46,609 nucleotides of DNA. Source: Methanobacteriota archaeon (GTDB lineage Archaea > Thermoplasmatota > Poseidoniia > Poseidoniales > Poseidoniaceae). The stretch covers positions 1 to 46,609 of the forward strand of contig JABGTJ010000052.1 in the NCBI GenBank assembly GCA_018691345.1. Direction: 5' to 3'. Each line of letters starts with the position of its first letter. Position 1 is the stretch's first letter. Below, piece after piece: positions 15,564 to 25,245 of this stretch. Made by a program: the position numbers and the translations under genes. Under the pieces are notes generated by a model. That model searched no databases. It saw only the letters and a list, made by a program, of their open reading frames with translations, and was not told the DNA's origin.

Positions 15564-18500
15564 ATGGTATCCTCACGTGCGAACACACTTCGGTGCTCGG
15601 CTGTGGTGCTTCTCTTCATGCTTTCAACCCTCATGCAGGGGTATTCTCCATCGAACGGGAATGGATTCGACGATGAATCACTCGATATTCTCCCCGTGTC
15701 GACCCCATTTGGTCAAAGCAAATTGTTGTCTATTGGTTCGTTCCCAGACGGTGCGAATACCAACACTCGATTGAGTATCGATGAAGGTGAAGCTTTGAAA
15801 TCACTTGAACTGCAAGTGGATTCTGCTCGATTGCCTACTTCCACCGGTTTTTCATGGGCTGAGTCAAGTGATTTCTCATCGAATACAGTGTACGATGGAA
15901 TGGATGTCAACAGCACTTCCCTTAGCCTGTTGCCCCAAGAGTGGAAATGGGATTTTGAGTCAGCAACCTTTGGACCTGAATGGACCCAAGGTGGTGTCTC
16001 AAATTGGAACTTACAAACGAGTAATGTCATCACAGGTGCTCAATCAGCACAAGCAGGGAGTATATCGCACAACCAAGAAACTTCGTTGACCTTGGACGTT
16101 TCTGGACTTCCTTCGGTGAGTGGTTCATTCCAATACGAAGTTTCGTCTGAATCGAGTTTTGACTACCTCAATTTCTGTATTGACAACACAGGATGCACAC
16201 GATATTCGGGATACTCTGCGCAGTGGTCAGGTACACCTAGTGGTACGCATACATTCAACATACCGGCTTCTGCTCAGACGTTAACTTGGAAGTATACGAA
16301 AGATGGCAGTGTAGATAGTAATCAAGATACGACATGGATCGATGAAATCATTCTGTCGCCTACCGGTGGGTCTGGAAACGGTTTGGGGTATTGGGTTTCT
16401 GCTCCATTCGGGCCTTCATTACTCGGCCAAGGTGAGGACAGGTCTTTCGGGCACATGTACATGGATGCCTCCATCCCAGCGGGGAGTATCTTTGAATGGC
16501 AGCTCATCGACGCAACAACCAATTCAATTGTTCCTGGTTTTGAATCCATTACTGAAACTTCGTTTGACCTCGGAATGATCGATTGGCAAACCCATCCATT
16601 GTTAAAACTCCGAATCTACATGGAGACTTCTTCGGGTGATTTGCCGTCCATACACGGTATTCATTTTGAAGGTAAAATCATTGAAGATTTTTCAAACAAT
16701 CCCATAGAAATCGGCTGGCAAATGCAAGGTGTATCTTGGTCGAACGGTGAAGTCTCGGGCTCCGGTACACTGAAGACACCCGTGTACAATGTGCGTTCAG
16801 GATTTGCTGGATTTGAATCGAATTCGGTCCTTTCTCCAGGTGCTTCAATTCAATACACGCTCGATGGAGGAACCAACTGGGCTGATGTACTTTCAGGGAA
16901 ACAATGGCTCACAACCCCTGCGTTTTCAGTCCAATTCCGAGTCTCTTCCGCTGGCGGACAGTGGGACATCGAGACGTTTGATGTTGAATTAATTCGCACG
17001 AGCATTCCTGACGGTCTACGAATTGATGTTGGCATGGATGGGGTGAGCGACTGGACTCTTGAAGGCGACGGAATTGGCCGTCTAGGTATTCAAGACCGGT
17101 TGAAAGACAATTCGCTTTGGCAAACTCGTGCCTCGTCACCATCTGCTTCAGCCTCGTTCAGTATGCTGTTGCCGGCAGAAGGGGTCGAGGCGTTTGAATT
17201 CGGAGTTGCTTCTCCGCTACAAGCAATGAATTCTCCTTTTTTGGCCATGTCCATCGATGGGCAAGATTTCCTATCATCTTCACTTCCGAATCTTCAATCG
17301 TTGCAAGTGATTCAACTTACTTCAAACGAACTGGGTTCACTCAACAGTGCTCTTTCTCAGGCCACTCCTGAATTCGGAGTCGAAGGTTTGCCTATGGTCG
17401 AAGTGACCGTTCGTCTCGGATCTTCAACAACTCCAACCGATGTAATGCTCGGCGGGCTGTTTGCTCCATACGACTCCTCTCTGGCTCTTCAATTTGGACC
17501 AAGCGATGCAGTCACCATCGCACTCAACAATGCATTGCAATCGGTGATTCCAATTGCAGGGAGTAAGGAGTTACCTCTCCCAATTCGAATGACTTCATCC
17601 GGAGCGATTCACATGGTTGTAGTTCAGCAAACGACCCAGAGTTCAATCGACCCAATTTCGATATCTGTTTCAAACGTGACTGACACGTTCACTCCTTCTA
17701 CGGATTGGATTGAGGTTACAAGCACCTTTGATTTCTCTAACTTAGGCATCTCAAATGCAGAATCATATGTGAAATCGAACGGCTGGTCGGTCGCCTTACA
17801 CCTTACCGGTGTGAATCACCAGTCCGAAACTCGCTGCCCAATGCTTTCACTCCCAATGACTGGTTTAGCTGTCAACAGTTGTCTTACACAAGGGAATTCA
17901 ATGATCTGGTCGACTGAAAATTCCGATGGAGCCATCCGCATGGTTGAAAGTGGTTCATTGCTTCAAGTCCATCATCGCTTCCAGTTCTCAGACATGTGGG
18001 ACGATGAAGAATCACTCGGTGTTTCGGTAAACATGCTTTCTCCATCAGGCCCTATGCTGCCAGCGAGTTTGAATTTTGGACTTGGTTCATCAAACGGTGT
18101 GGAGAATGATGTGGAAGTCAAAGACTGGAGTATTGTCTATGAAAACGATGCCCGTTCAGTACATGAATCCCCGTATCTTCACCCTGGCTCAGATGTAATC
18201 CTTGAAGTTCAACTTGGATTTGAAGACGTGCCGGTCGATTCAACTCCTCGCTCTGGTTCAACACTGGTACGGTTCATCGCAGATGGAGTCGAAGTACAAT
18301 CGACTTCCGTACTCTCCGAAGGAATCGCATCGTTCCCTTGGACAATACCTTCCAATAGAGAAACCATTCCGATTGAGATTGAAGTCATCCCACTGCTCAA
18401 TCAACAAATTTATTTTGCAGTTCCAAACTCGGTGACCTTTGGTTTTGATACTGTAGATCCCGAACTTTTGAGTGTTAGCGTCTCAGAATTCGACCATGTA

Positions 18501-20588
18501 GAAGCCAATCCTAAGACTTCGATTGAGTTTGTAATTGGTGACCGACCTATGCTCCCCTCGCTTGCAAATGCACACATTTGGCGCTCTTGGGCTGATGACT
18601 CGAACTTCGACGGAATAATCCAGTACGAGGAAGTTCAAACTCAATCACTCATTACTCCTCACGACCTGAGTTCCCTTCAAGGTACATATTCGCTGGAATT
18701 AGATACGTCTCAAGCCTTTTCTGGTTCGTACTTTGTAGGGTGGCTCGATGTAGCTGATTCTGCTGGAAACGTTATGCTCAACTCAGGGTCAATGGAATCT
18801 GCATTGTTTAATGTTCAAATCAACAACGATGGCTCACCTCAACTTGGCACATCACCTGCTTACTGGGGCCACGGTGACTCAATTTGGATTCATCCTGGTG
18901 AGTCGAACACTCTACATTTGCCGCTTTTGGATTTGAACGGCATTACCGATATTACCGATATTGAGGTTGATTTGGCTGGGAATCAAAACGATGCAGTACA
19001 CTTCAAGTGGGATTCAGAGAACAATAGATGTACAAGTCTCAACATGTTCTTGGACATCGAGTCATGTACGTTCCAACCATCTGATGCAGAGGACCTCTTC
19101 TCTTCGGAAGGAATGTTCATTGTCAATTTCTCACTGGAATGGGGCTTTGACCCTGACGTGAGTCTTGTGCGAGTTCCAAGAGTTTTGGTCCACGATGCAC
19201 AAGGTCAATCGAACACTTTGACCGTGCCTGACTTGAGTTGGAGTTTCTCTGGAGAAGTCGATGTTAAAGCACAAAGTCTTGAGTTCTCATTGGACGGCAC
19301 GGTTGTTGAAACACTTGGAACATGGGTCAAGCCACGAGCAGACCTCGGCGTTGGTGGTGAACTCACTTGGTACCGTTCTCACCGTATTGTGATTCAACCG
19401 TTTGGATTGGACATTGAACTTGGAGAAAATGAACTTCTTGTCGAAAGTAGAAACGGAAGTTTTTCAGGACTACTAACCGCACCGTTAGACCCCGGTTCAT
19501 ATGCCGTTTTCACTTCATTGCACAATCCACCAAATGGTGCAATCGACCGAACCCCCGTGACTGCCCCTGCGTGGTTTATCGTTGATAATCAAGCACCAAG
19601 CATCGTTGGAATTCCCTCTCCTGAAAACGAGATTGTTTTGGTTGAAGACATGTGGGATTCCATCGAGTTTGAAGTGCTGATCTTAGAGAGCGACCGACTC
19701 GATGAATCAACTTTGACGCTTCATTGGGCCGTGCATCCAGAAGGTGTTGGCTTGTCAAGTAAATCTGTGGCCAATGGAAGTCAGATGCTCTCTGTTATCG
19801 GCGGCCGTGCTTTTGGTGACGCAATACCGTGTGCTGCAACATTGGACCTTGATTCGTTGCTCACTTCCTCAATGCGTAACGACGCTCTTGAAGTTCGTAT
19901 CTGGGTTACTGGTTACGATATGGCAGGTCATGAAATTAGTACAGTGTTCAATGATATCGATGCTCCGCTTTCAGTTTGGGTTCTTGAGCAACGCATAGCT
20001 GAATATTCGTTTACGACTCCTGTCATCAAACCCAACAAGGAGATTGCAGCTGGCGAAACGGTGATTCTTGCAGTTGAGATTTCGAATTCAGGACTCGCTG
20101 ACGGTGAGGCTCAAATGTTTGTCGAATTGGTTGAAAGTACCGGAGCACGGACAAGAATCGACGCTCGCAGTATCGAAATTGAAGCAGGTGGTTTGTTTGT
20201 ATACACCAAGGATTGGACTCCCACACGAGAAGGGACGATGTGGATTGAATTTCAAATCATCAACGGACCAAACGTCCAAACCAATACCGTTTACATCGAT
20301 GAAGCGACTTCTGATGGCGTATTTTCTAGCGTTGCATCTGTGAATCCAGTGCTGCTCATCGTTATCTTCCTCCTCACTGTCTCTCTCGTTGGATTATTGA
20401 TTTTCGGATTGAAAAACCCTCAACAGCAGCAATGGGACGGCCATCACCGGCAACCTGGAAAGGCGCTCCCTAAAATCCAAACAAAAGGGATTCCTAACAT
20501 TCAACAAACACAGCCTCAAGCACCAGTTTCAGGTCCATACGGCGCACCGGTACAAGCTGCTTCACCGGGTGAAAGCCCGTACAAGTGA
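15564..20588 (+). CDS. Giant secreted, C-terminally membrane-anchored surface protein (1674 aa)
   Basis: The N-terminal signal peptide is NTLRCSAVVLLFMLSTLMQG. Most of the chain is beta-rich, Ser/Thr/Asn-rich and poor in lysine and cysteine, as in archaeal surface proteins. Residues about 130-265 form a recognisable beta-sandwich (WDFESATFGPEWTQGG, later WKYTKDGSVDSNQDTTWIDE) of the kind seen in bacterial MAM/laminin-G-like modules. Near residues 1500-1590 a CARDB-like domain is suggested by ILAVEISNSGLADGEAQM. A single membrane helix follows (VNPVLLIVIFLLTVSLVGLLIF), then a cytoplasmic tail of about 50 residues rich in Gln, Pro and Gly. Many N-x-S/T sites suggest glycosylation. It could be an S-layer or adhesion protein; no enzymatic motif was seen. 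No internal stop or frameshift was found. Confidence 0.85.
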   Translation: MVSSRANTLRCSAVVLLFMLSTLMQGYSPSNGNGFDDESLDILPVSTPFGQSKLLSIGSFPDGANTNTRLSIDEGEALKSLELQVDSARLPTSTGFSWAESSDFSSNTVYDGMDVNSTSLSLLPQEWKWDFESATFGPEWTQGGVSNWNLQTSNVITGAQSAQAGSISHNQETSLTLDVSGLPSVSGSFQYEVSSESSFDYLNFCIDNTGCTRYSGYSAQWSGTPSGTHTFNIPASAQTLTWKYTKDGSVDSNQDTTWIDEIILSPTGGSGNGLGYWVSAPFGPSLLGQGEDRSFGHMYMDASIPAGSIFEWQLIDATTNSIVPGFESITETSFDLGMIDWQTHPLLKLRIYMETSSGDLPSIHGIHFEGKIIEDFSNNPIEIGWQMQGVSWSNGEVSGSGTLKTPVYNVRSGFAGFESNSVLSPGASIQYTLDGGTNWADVLSGKQWLTTPAFSVQFRVSSAGGQWDIETFDVELIRTSIPDGLRIDVGMDGVSDWTLEGDGIGRLGIQDRLKDNSLWQTRASSPSASASFSMLLPAEGVEAFEFGVASPLQAMNSPFLAMSIDGQDFLSSSLPNLQSLQVIQLTSNELGSLNSALSQATPEFGVEGLPMVEVTVRLGSSTTPTDVMLGGLFAPYDSSLALQFGPSDAVTIALNNALQSVIPIAGSKELPLPIRMTSSGAIHMVVVQQTTQSSIDPISISVSNVTDTFTPSTDWIEVTSTFDFSNLGISNAESYVKSNGWSVALHLTGVNHQSETRCPMLSLPMTGLAVNSCLTQGNSMIWSTENSDGAIRMVESGSLLQVHHRFQFSDMWDDEESLGVSVNMLSPSGPMLPASLNFGLGSSNGVENDVEVKDWSIVYENDARSVHESPYLHPGSDVILEVQLGFEDVPVDSTPRSGSTLVRFIADGVEVQSTSVLSEGIASFPWTIPSNRETIPIEIEVIPLLNQQIYFAVPNSVTFGFDTVDPELLSVSVSEFDHVEANPKTSIEFVIGDRPMLPSLANAHIWRSWADDSNFDGIIQYEEVQTQSLITPHDLSSLQGTYSLELDTSQAFSGSYFVGWLDVADSAGNVMLNSGSMESALFNVQINNDGSPQLGTSPAYWGHGDSIWIHPGESNTLHLPLLDLNGITDITDIEVDLAGNQNDAVHFKWDSENNRCTSLNMFLDIESCTFQPSDAEDLFSSEGMFIVNFSLEWGFDPDVSLVRVPRVLVHDAQGQSNTLTVPDLSWSFSGEVDVKAQSLEFSLDGTVVETLGTWVKPRADLGVGGELTWYRSHRIVIQPFGLDIELGENELLVESRNGSFSGLLTAPLDPGSYAVFTSLHNPPNGAIDRTPVTAPAWFIVDNQAPSIVGIPSPENEIVLVEDMWDSIEFEVLILESDRLDESTLTLHWAVHPEGVGLSSKSVANGSQMLSVIGGRAFGDAIPCAATLDLDSLLTSSMRNDALEVRIWVTGYDMAGHEISTVFNDIDAPLSVWVLEQRIAEYSFTTPVIKPNKEIAAGETVILAVEISNSGLADGEAQMFVELVESTGARTRIDARSIEIEAGGLFVYTKDWTPTREGTMWIEFQIINGPNVQTNTVYIDEATSDGVFSSVASVNPVLLIVIFLLTVSLVGLLIFGLKNPQQQQWDGHHRQPGKALPKIQTKGIPNIQQTQPQAPVSGPYGAPVQAASPGESPYK

Positions 20589-20635
20589 AGTGCATTTTCA
20601 TCCGAAGGCTTTGAAGTCTTGATGCCAACCGCAAT

Positions 20636-20942
20636 GTGGAGGGAGTAGGAGGATCGCTGACAGAGTTCGACTCTGAGGAAAGTCCCCTCTCCACAGTGCA
20701 AACGGCTTACACAAGTAAGAGAACAGAAATGGTCAGGTCAATGCTGCAGAAACGAACGATACAAGGTGTGTACAATGAAGTTGAAAAACCGAGATTGCCT
20801 TGTGGTCGATGAGACGAGCAACCCCGTTGGAGCAAGTCCAAACAGCCCTGTTGACGCGGCACGTCGAGGGGCAGGTAGGATGCTAAGTTGAATGCGGTCG
20901 CCGAAAGGTAACAGAAAGGGGCTTACTCCCTACTCCCTCCAC
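20636..20942 (+). ncRNA. rnpB: RNase P RNA (archaeal)
   Basis: Catalytic RNA of RNase P, which trims 5' leaders from pre-tRNAs. The ends pair as helix P1: GTGGAGGGAGTAGG at the 5' end against CCTACTCCCTCCAC at the 3' end. The conserved GAGGAAAGTCCCC (CR I) is at 20675-20687, and ACAGAAAGGGGCTTAC (CR V) is near 20911-20926. GGTAACAGAAA and a GACGAGCAA region also match the conserved core. The length, about 307 nt, is typical for archaea. It lies 47 bases after the giant surface-protein gene and stops one base before the stop codon of the convergent RND gene. Confidence 0.95.
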
Positions 20943-20943
20943 T

Positions 20944-23820
20944 TCAAAATTCATCGTTATAGAGCACAGCATCGAGTGGTTTCATCGCTAACGGCGAGGC
21001 TATAGCAATGCCATCTCCGTAATCCACCCACCCTGCTTGGCCTTTGATTTTGGCGCGAATCGTATGTTCTGCAGTAATAACTGCTGGAAGAAGGAAGGTA
21101 CTCGTGATGAATGCAAAGAAAATCAGCAGACACATAATCATAAAGAAGTTTTCAAGACCAGGGAAGGCTGCAATAAATCCTGCTGAGATGCCTGACACGG
21201 TAGTAACCGTAGTCTCAAATATTGTTTGACCGGTTTCTTCGATGGCGTTTGCTATGCCGGTCGGCGTCTCCCCTTCTTCCTGGATTCGATGCATCACGTG
21301 TATCGAATCATCAACCCCTATGCCGAATACGATTGTACCAATCATCGCTGTAAAGATGTTCACATTGACGTCACCACTCTTCATGAGAAGTGGCTGCCAT
21401 AAGATGACTATAGCGACAGGTATCATCGTGTATATCCCGAGTCTTGGGGAGCGGAACACGATGCTGAGGACGATGGTGAGCAGAATCATTGTAACGATGG
21501 TTGTCAGTGTTTGAGCGTCATGAATACCGTCGTTGATGTCCAAAGAAACCGGTAATCCACCGGTGAGGAGCGAGGTTCGAGTCTTGTCATCAACGGGTGG
21601 CTCATTGATGAGCATTTCATCGATCTCGTCACGCAATTCCCCAGCAACATTGAGGTTCATATACGGCTGGGTGACGTAGACAATTGCTTTGGTCCCATCT
21701 TCATTGAGTAGCATGGATTTGACTTCGTCTGAGAGCGTGTCAAATACTGCATTTACCATGTCCTTTCGAAGACCTTGACGCCCATCTTGACCTGTGAGTT
21801 CGAGGCTTAGCCAGGCAACACATTCGGGGTCAGTAATGTCCGTACTGTCCCAGCATGGGTCATGCAACAGATCCCAGAGACTACCCTCATACAACGTCAC
21901 GCCATCAGCGAGTGTGATGGTTGCAGGTATGGTGCGTAAGAAGGTGATGATGCTTGTAGTGTTTGTCTCATCGACCATGTCAATCTTATTTTCAATGGCG
22001 TCAATGGCATCCAATACCGGTAAATCTCGTATATTTTGAGTTTTATTTTGCTGGGCCTCTAAGGTTCGTTCTTCTGCATCAAATATGAACAAGGAGGTTT
22101 GTCCACCGCTGAATTGGCGAGAATATTGAGCTAAAGTATTGAGTGAAGCAATACCATCTGGTGCTTCAGAACTTCCAGTGATTGGCTCGTTCATTTCGTC
22201 TAAATTCGAGACACCTACACCCGTGACCAAAATTGCAGCGGCTATGATGAATACAAAGCCATACACAGGCCATGTTCCAACTTTCTTCCATGCTGAGGGG
22301 TTTGTACGCTTGTTAAAGCGCATCATCCATGCCAACGTTGGTACGAGTATAATGCTGAATATAAGGGTCGAAAATATACCGATGCACAGGGTGACTCCAA
22401 CCGAGCGAATCGGTGAGACCGTTACGATTTGTGGTGCAATCAATACTGAGAATCCTACAATGGTTGTCAAAGCTGAGAGGAAGACAGCTACACCAGTGGA
22501 ACGGGTCATTTCCAGAACGCATTCACGGTAAAAATCAATGTTCCATAGGTCGGGGACCTCTTCTGGAGGTTTACCTTGACGTCGACGTCGTTCATTTTCA
22601 TCATGAGCTTTGTCAATTTCTTTTCTACGAACTTCCTCGATACGGTTGACCATATGAAGTGCATAATCCACCCCCAGGCCAATCAAAATTGGGAATGTAG
22701 CCACAATCATCGGGGTGAGTGTGATGTTGAGAAGTACCGATGAACCAAAGGTTACTGCAAGGGCCATTACGATAGGGGTTCCAGTTATGACGACAACTTT
22801 TAGAGAACGGTGAAGTAATGTGATGACAAAAATCGTGAAAACCACCGACCAAGGCAGAATTTTAAGCAGATCTTCATAGATGGCATCTGAAATATCCTCA
22901 AGCACTTTGGTGAGCCCAGTGACGGTCATCTCCGTGTTTTGCATTTCGCTCGAGCGATTGTCTATGACATCTTGAAAATGACTGTGAAGATGGCTGAAGT
23001 CACGAAAATTAGCTTCCGTTGGATCGTGATGCATCCCAATTACTATTGCAGCAGTGTCCCATATCCCATCGCCGTCCATGTCGTTGGTTTTGTTACCGTC
23101 GTTGTCGCTGTCATAGTCAAGGTCCATATCGTTGGTATCTTTGAACAAGGCGTCAAATCCACCGTTCGATTGTTCAATGATTTGGTCAACTCGATCTTGG
23201 TCGGGTATCGAATACGCACCACCTCCAGGTAGTCCTGAGCAATCGAGAGCGAGTGGAATACGTGTATTGATGCCGTGTTCACATAATGAACTGTTAAAAC
23301 GACCGTCTGCGGAATTGATTTCCTTGATGACCTGTGCTGGTGAAATAATCCATAATACCCCGTCGTCTCTTCCCTGGTCATTCTTGCTGTAGTCGATACC
23401 TCTGCTGGTTGAGCCGGGATCGTTTATATTGTCATCGTCCCCCTCGACCCAACTTATTTCTCGCAAATAAGCAACATCCGTGATGTTAATTTGATCGCCG
23501 GTATTGTAGGCGTTCGGAGTTTGGATGTAGATAATGGCAATGTCTGTAGACCATTCTGTTCTTACTTCTTTGAGTAATTCAGTCGATGGTGCTCCGTCAG
23601 GTAGGAATATTTCGACGTCATCATCAATTTGCTCTTGGAAGGACATGCCTTGTTGAGCAAAAAAAGCGGCGACGACAAGCAGCAGAATGACTACCGTCGA
23701 CGGTGAAGCAAGAACACTGCCATAGAATTTATCGATGCGCCGCATGGCATGCGCACTTGATTGGTCTCGGAGATTGGACAGTTTCACGCGGAGATTGGCG
23801 TCGTTACCGTCCTTCTCCAT
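20944..23820 (-). CDS. RND-superfamily (MMPL-type) membrane exporter, 958 aa
   Basis: Proton-driven exporter architecture: one helix near the N-terminus (TVVILLLVVAAFFAQQG), a large extracytoplasmic loop, five helices, then the same plan repeated. Each half carries the family's proton-relay signature, GLGVDYALHMVNR and GIGVDDSIHVMHR. The first extracytoplasmic loop contains an unusual Asp-rich stretch (residues about 231-255: DMDLDYDSDNDGN and NDMDGDGIWD) resembling calcium-binding EF-hand or thrombospondin type 3 loops. Related archaeal proteins are annotated as predicted exporters; substrates could be lipids or hydrophobic compounds. It converges on RNase P RNA and has a glycosyltransferase gene upstream on the same strand. 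Confidence 0.88.
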   Translation of the reverse strand: MEKDGNDANLRVKLSNLRDQSSAHAMRRIDKFYGSVLASPSTVVILLLVVAAFFAQQGMSFQEQIDDDVEIFLPDGAPSTELLKEVRTEWSTDIAIIYIQTPNAYNTGDQINITDVAYLREISWVEGDDDNINDPGSTSRGIDYSKNDQGRDDGVLWIISPAQVIKEINSADGRFNSSLCEHGINTRIPLALDCSGLPGGGAYSIPDQDRVDQIIEQSNGGFDALFKDTNDMDLDYDSDNDGNKTNDMDGDGIWDTAAIVIGMHHDPTEANFRDFSHLHSHFQDVIDNRSSEMQNTEMTVTGLTKVLEDISDAIYEDLLKILPWSVVFTIFVITLLHRSLKVVVITGTPIVMALAVTFGSSVLLNITLTPMIVATFPILIGLGVDYALHMVNRIEEVRRKEIDKAHDENERRRRQGKPPEEVPDLWNIDFYRECVLEMTRSTGVAVFLSALTTIVGFSVLIAPQIVTVSPIRSVGVTLCIGIFSTLIFSIILVPTLAWMMRFNKRTNPSAWKKVGTWPVYGFVFIIAAAILVTGVGVSNLDEMNEPITGSSEAPDGIASLNTLAQYSRQFSGGQTSLFIFDAEERTLEAQQNKTQNIRDLPVLDAIDAIENKIDMVDETNTTSIITFLRTIPATITLADGVTLYEGSLWDLLHDPCWDSTDITDPECVAWLSLELTGQDGRQGLRKDMVNAVFDTLSDEVKSMLLNEDGTKAIVYVTQPYMNLNVAGELRDEIDEMLINEPPVDDKTRTSLLTGGLPVSLDINDGIHDAQTLTTIVTMILLTIVLSIVFRSPRLGIYTMIPVAIVILWQPLLMKSGDVNVNIFTAMIGTIVFGIGVDDSIHVMHRIQEEGETPTGIANAIEETGQTIFETTVTTVSGISAGFIAAFPGLENFFMIMCLLIFFAFITSTFLLPAVITAEHTIRAKIKGQAGWVDYGDGIAIASPLAMKPLDAVLYNDEF

Positions 23821-23889
23821 GTTCTTGCGATAACGAGGGGGGCTTTGAATGATGCTCCGAAATGCTAGAGCAGACCGTTGTAAACTGCC

Positions 23890-24825
23890 TCAGTCGAGTC
23901 CAAATTCTCGAACCAAAAGGTGTCGAAGGAACCCACGGGCACTTTGCAAAACCAATCCAGTGGCCATCAGCGAAAGTCCAAGAACGCCAATCCAAACTGC
24001 GGAAAGCCCAGGACCCAAGAAACTATCAATTTGAGTTGTAACACCACGTGCAGCATTCATACCCATTGCAGCCCCAGTTGCTAAGAGTCCGAAACCAGGT
24101 AGACCAAGGACAAGCAGCGGCTTCTTTTGAGACAGAGAAAGCATTGCCCATGTGAGGACGGTGAATCCGTGAGAAACTGCTGTGAAGTTCGAACCCTTTG
24201 GAACATCGTAACGAATTACTGTTGGTACTTCGACAATATCCAATTGCTTCTCTCGGGCGTCTTCAAGCATTTCCAGAGAAAGTTCCATTCCTTCGGAATC
24301 AAAACGAAGGCGGTCAAGTGCAGTACGTGAAAATGCTCTAAATCCAGATTGTGTATCTTTAATTCCGAGGTCACTAGAGAGGTTGCTTGCTGCGGTAATT
24401 ACTTTGATTCCAAGTCGGCGGTAGGCGGGCATATGGGTTCCACTTCCGCCTTCCACAAACCGCGAACCAATGGCAAAATCAGCAGTACCATCAAGGATTG
24501 GTTTGAGCAGTTTTGGAATATCTTCTGAACGGTGTTGACCGTCACTGTCAAGGACGACAAGAGCATCGACTTCCATCTCTTTTGCTTTCACAAACAGTGT
24601 TTTCAGAGCACCTCCATAACCTCGGTTAACGCGATGCCGGATGACAAGAGCGCCACATGCTTCTGCAATTCGTGCACTTGAATCCGAGGACCCGTCGTCG
24701 ATGCAGATCACGGCATCAACATGGCGAAGAGCCGTAATGACGACCGTTCCGATGGTCTCCTCTTCGTTGTACATGGGCATGCCAGCAACGATGAAAGGTT
24801 TCTTTGAATCGACACTTCGAATCAT
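23890..24825 (-). CDS. Family 2 glycosyltransferase (dolichyl-phosphate mannose synthase-like)
   Basis: 311 aa. The GT-A domain covers about residues 1-220: GMPMYNEEETIGTVV, ICIDDGSSDSSARIAEACGA, RGYGGALKTLF, the metal site VVLDSDGQHRSEDIPKL and the acceptor-site segment DTQSGFRAFSR. Two membrane helices follow (PLLVLGLPGFGLLATGAA and AVWIGVLGLSLMATGLVL). This is the usual plan of polyprenyl-phosphate sugar synthases that supply surface glycosylation. The ATG is preceded by GGTGG at 4 bases. It lies upstream of the RND exporter on the same strand, with a 69-base gap, so the two may be co-transcribed. Its tail resembles that of the degenerate protein at 8556-9413. Confidence 0.93.
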   Translation of the reverse strand: MIRSVDSKKPFIVAGMPMYNEEETIGTVVITALRHVDAVICIDDGSSDSSARIAEACGALVIRHRVNRGYGGALKTLFVKAKEMEVDALVVLDSDGQHRSEDIPKLLKPILDGTADFAIGSRFVEGGSGTHMPAYRRLGIKVITAASNLSSDLGIKDTQSGFRAFSRTALDRLRFDSEGMELSLEMLEDAREKQLDIVEVPTVIRYDVPKGSNFTAVSHGFTVLTWAMLSLSQKKPLLVLGLPGFGLLATGAAMGMNAARGVTTQIDSFLGPGLSAVWIGVLGLSLMATGLVLQSARGFLRHLLVREFGLD

Positions 24826-24908
24826 GTTTCCACCAATGTTTGGCGCTTTCCGATTCTATTTAGTAATATAGTAACTGCACCAACACTTGTTGCATGTTAC
24901 AGGAGAAG

Positions 24909-24940
24909 GCTTGCTCAGGGGTCGAAACCCCCAAGCAAGC
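24909..24940. terminator. Strong two-part hairpin between two minus-strand genes
   Basis: GCTTGCT pairs with AGCAAGC (7 bp). After a 2-by-2 mismatch, GGGGT pairs with ACCCC around loop CGAA. It lies 51 bases after the stop of the orphan gene at 24991 and 84 bases before the glycosyltransferase start. The orphan's 3'-end structure is the most likely role; a small RNA or leader element is also possible. No long T tract follows on the minus strand. Confidence 0.45.
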
Positions 24941-24990
24941 GGCACCGTATTCACTGGATACGTATTCATCTACGATTGAACTTGAACGCT

Positions 24991-25245
24991 CTAATCTTGA
25001 AGTTGCGAAAGCGTGGTAACTGCTCGCTCTCCACTGAGCACTTTTTCAAGCGCATTCAGTGAGATAACAAGCGGTACATACGCTTGACCGTCACTGGTGA
25101 CGTAGGTCGAACAGTCGGAAAAAGCATCGGTATTGATGGAGACTTTTAGAGCTCCACCGGCATTGCTTTTTCGTACGTATCCTACAAGCATATTTGCAGT
25201 TTCGTTTTGGGTTTCTGGCATCGTTTTTATATTCTTTTTTGGCAT
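24991..25245 (-). CDS. Small basic-to-neutral orphan protein
   Basis: 84 aa from ATG 25245; ATG 25260 adds five residues. The first part is Lys/Asn-rich (MPKKNIKTMPETQNE), and the rest alternates strands and a helix: MLVGYVRKSNAGGALKVSIN, YVTSDGQAYVPLVISL, NALEKVLSGERAVTTLSQL. The composition and absence of a signal or membrane segment suggest a cytoplasmic, possibly nucleic-acid-binding, protein. I do not recognise the family. It stands alone, divergent from the epimerase operon. A 6-bp inverted repeat (CGCCGT/ACGGCG, 25261-25277) abuts the longer start and may be regulatory. Confidence 0.65.
   Translation of the reverse strand: MPKKNIKTMPETQNETANMLVGYVRKSNAGGALKVSINTDAFSDCSTYVTSDGQAYVPLVISLNALEKVLSGERAVTTLSQLQD

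Noticed and set aside
20944..23820. Exporter plus glycosyltransferase as a polysaccharide export locus
   Set aside because: MMPL-type exporters are not the usual polysaccharide exporters, and no polymerase, flippase or ABC transporter lies nearby.
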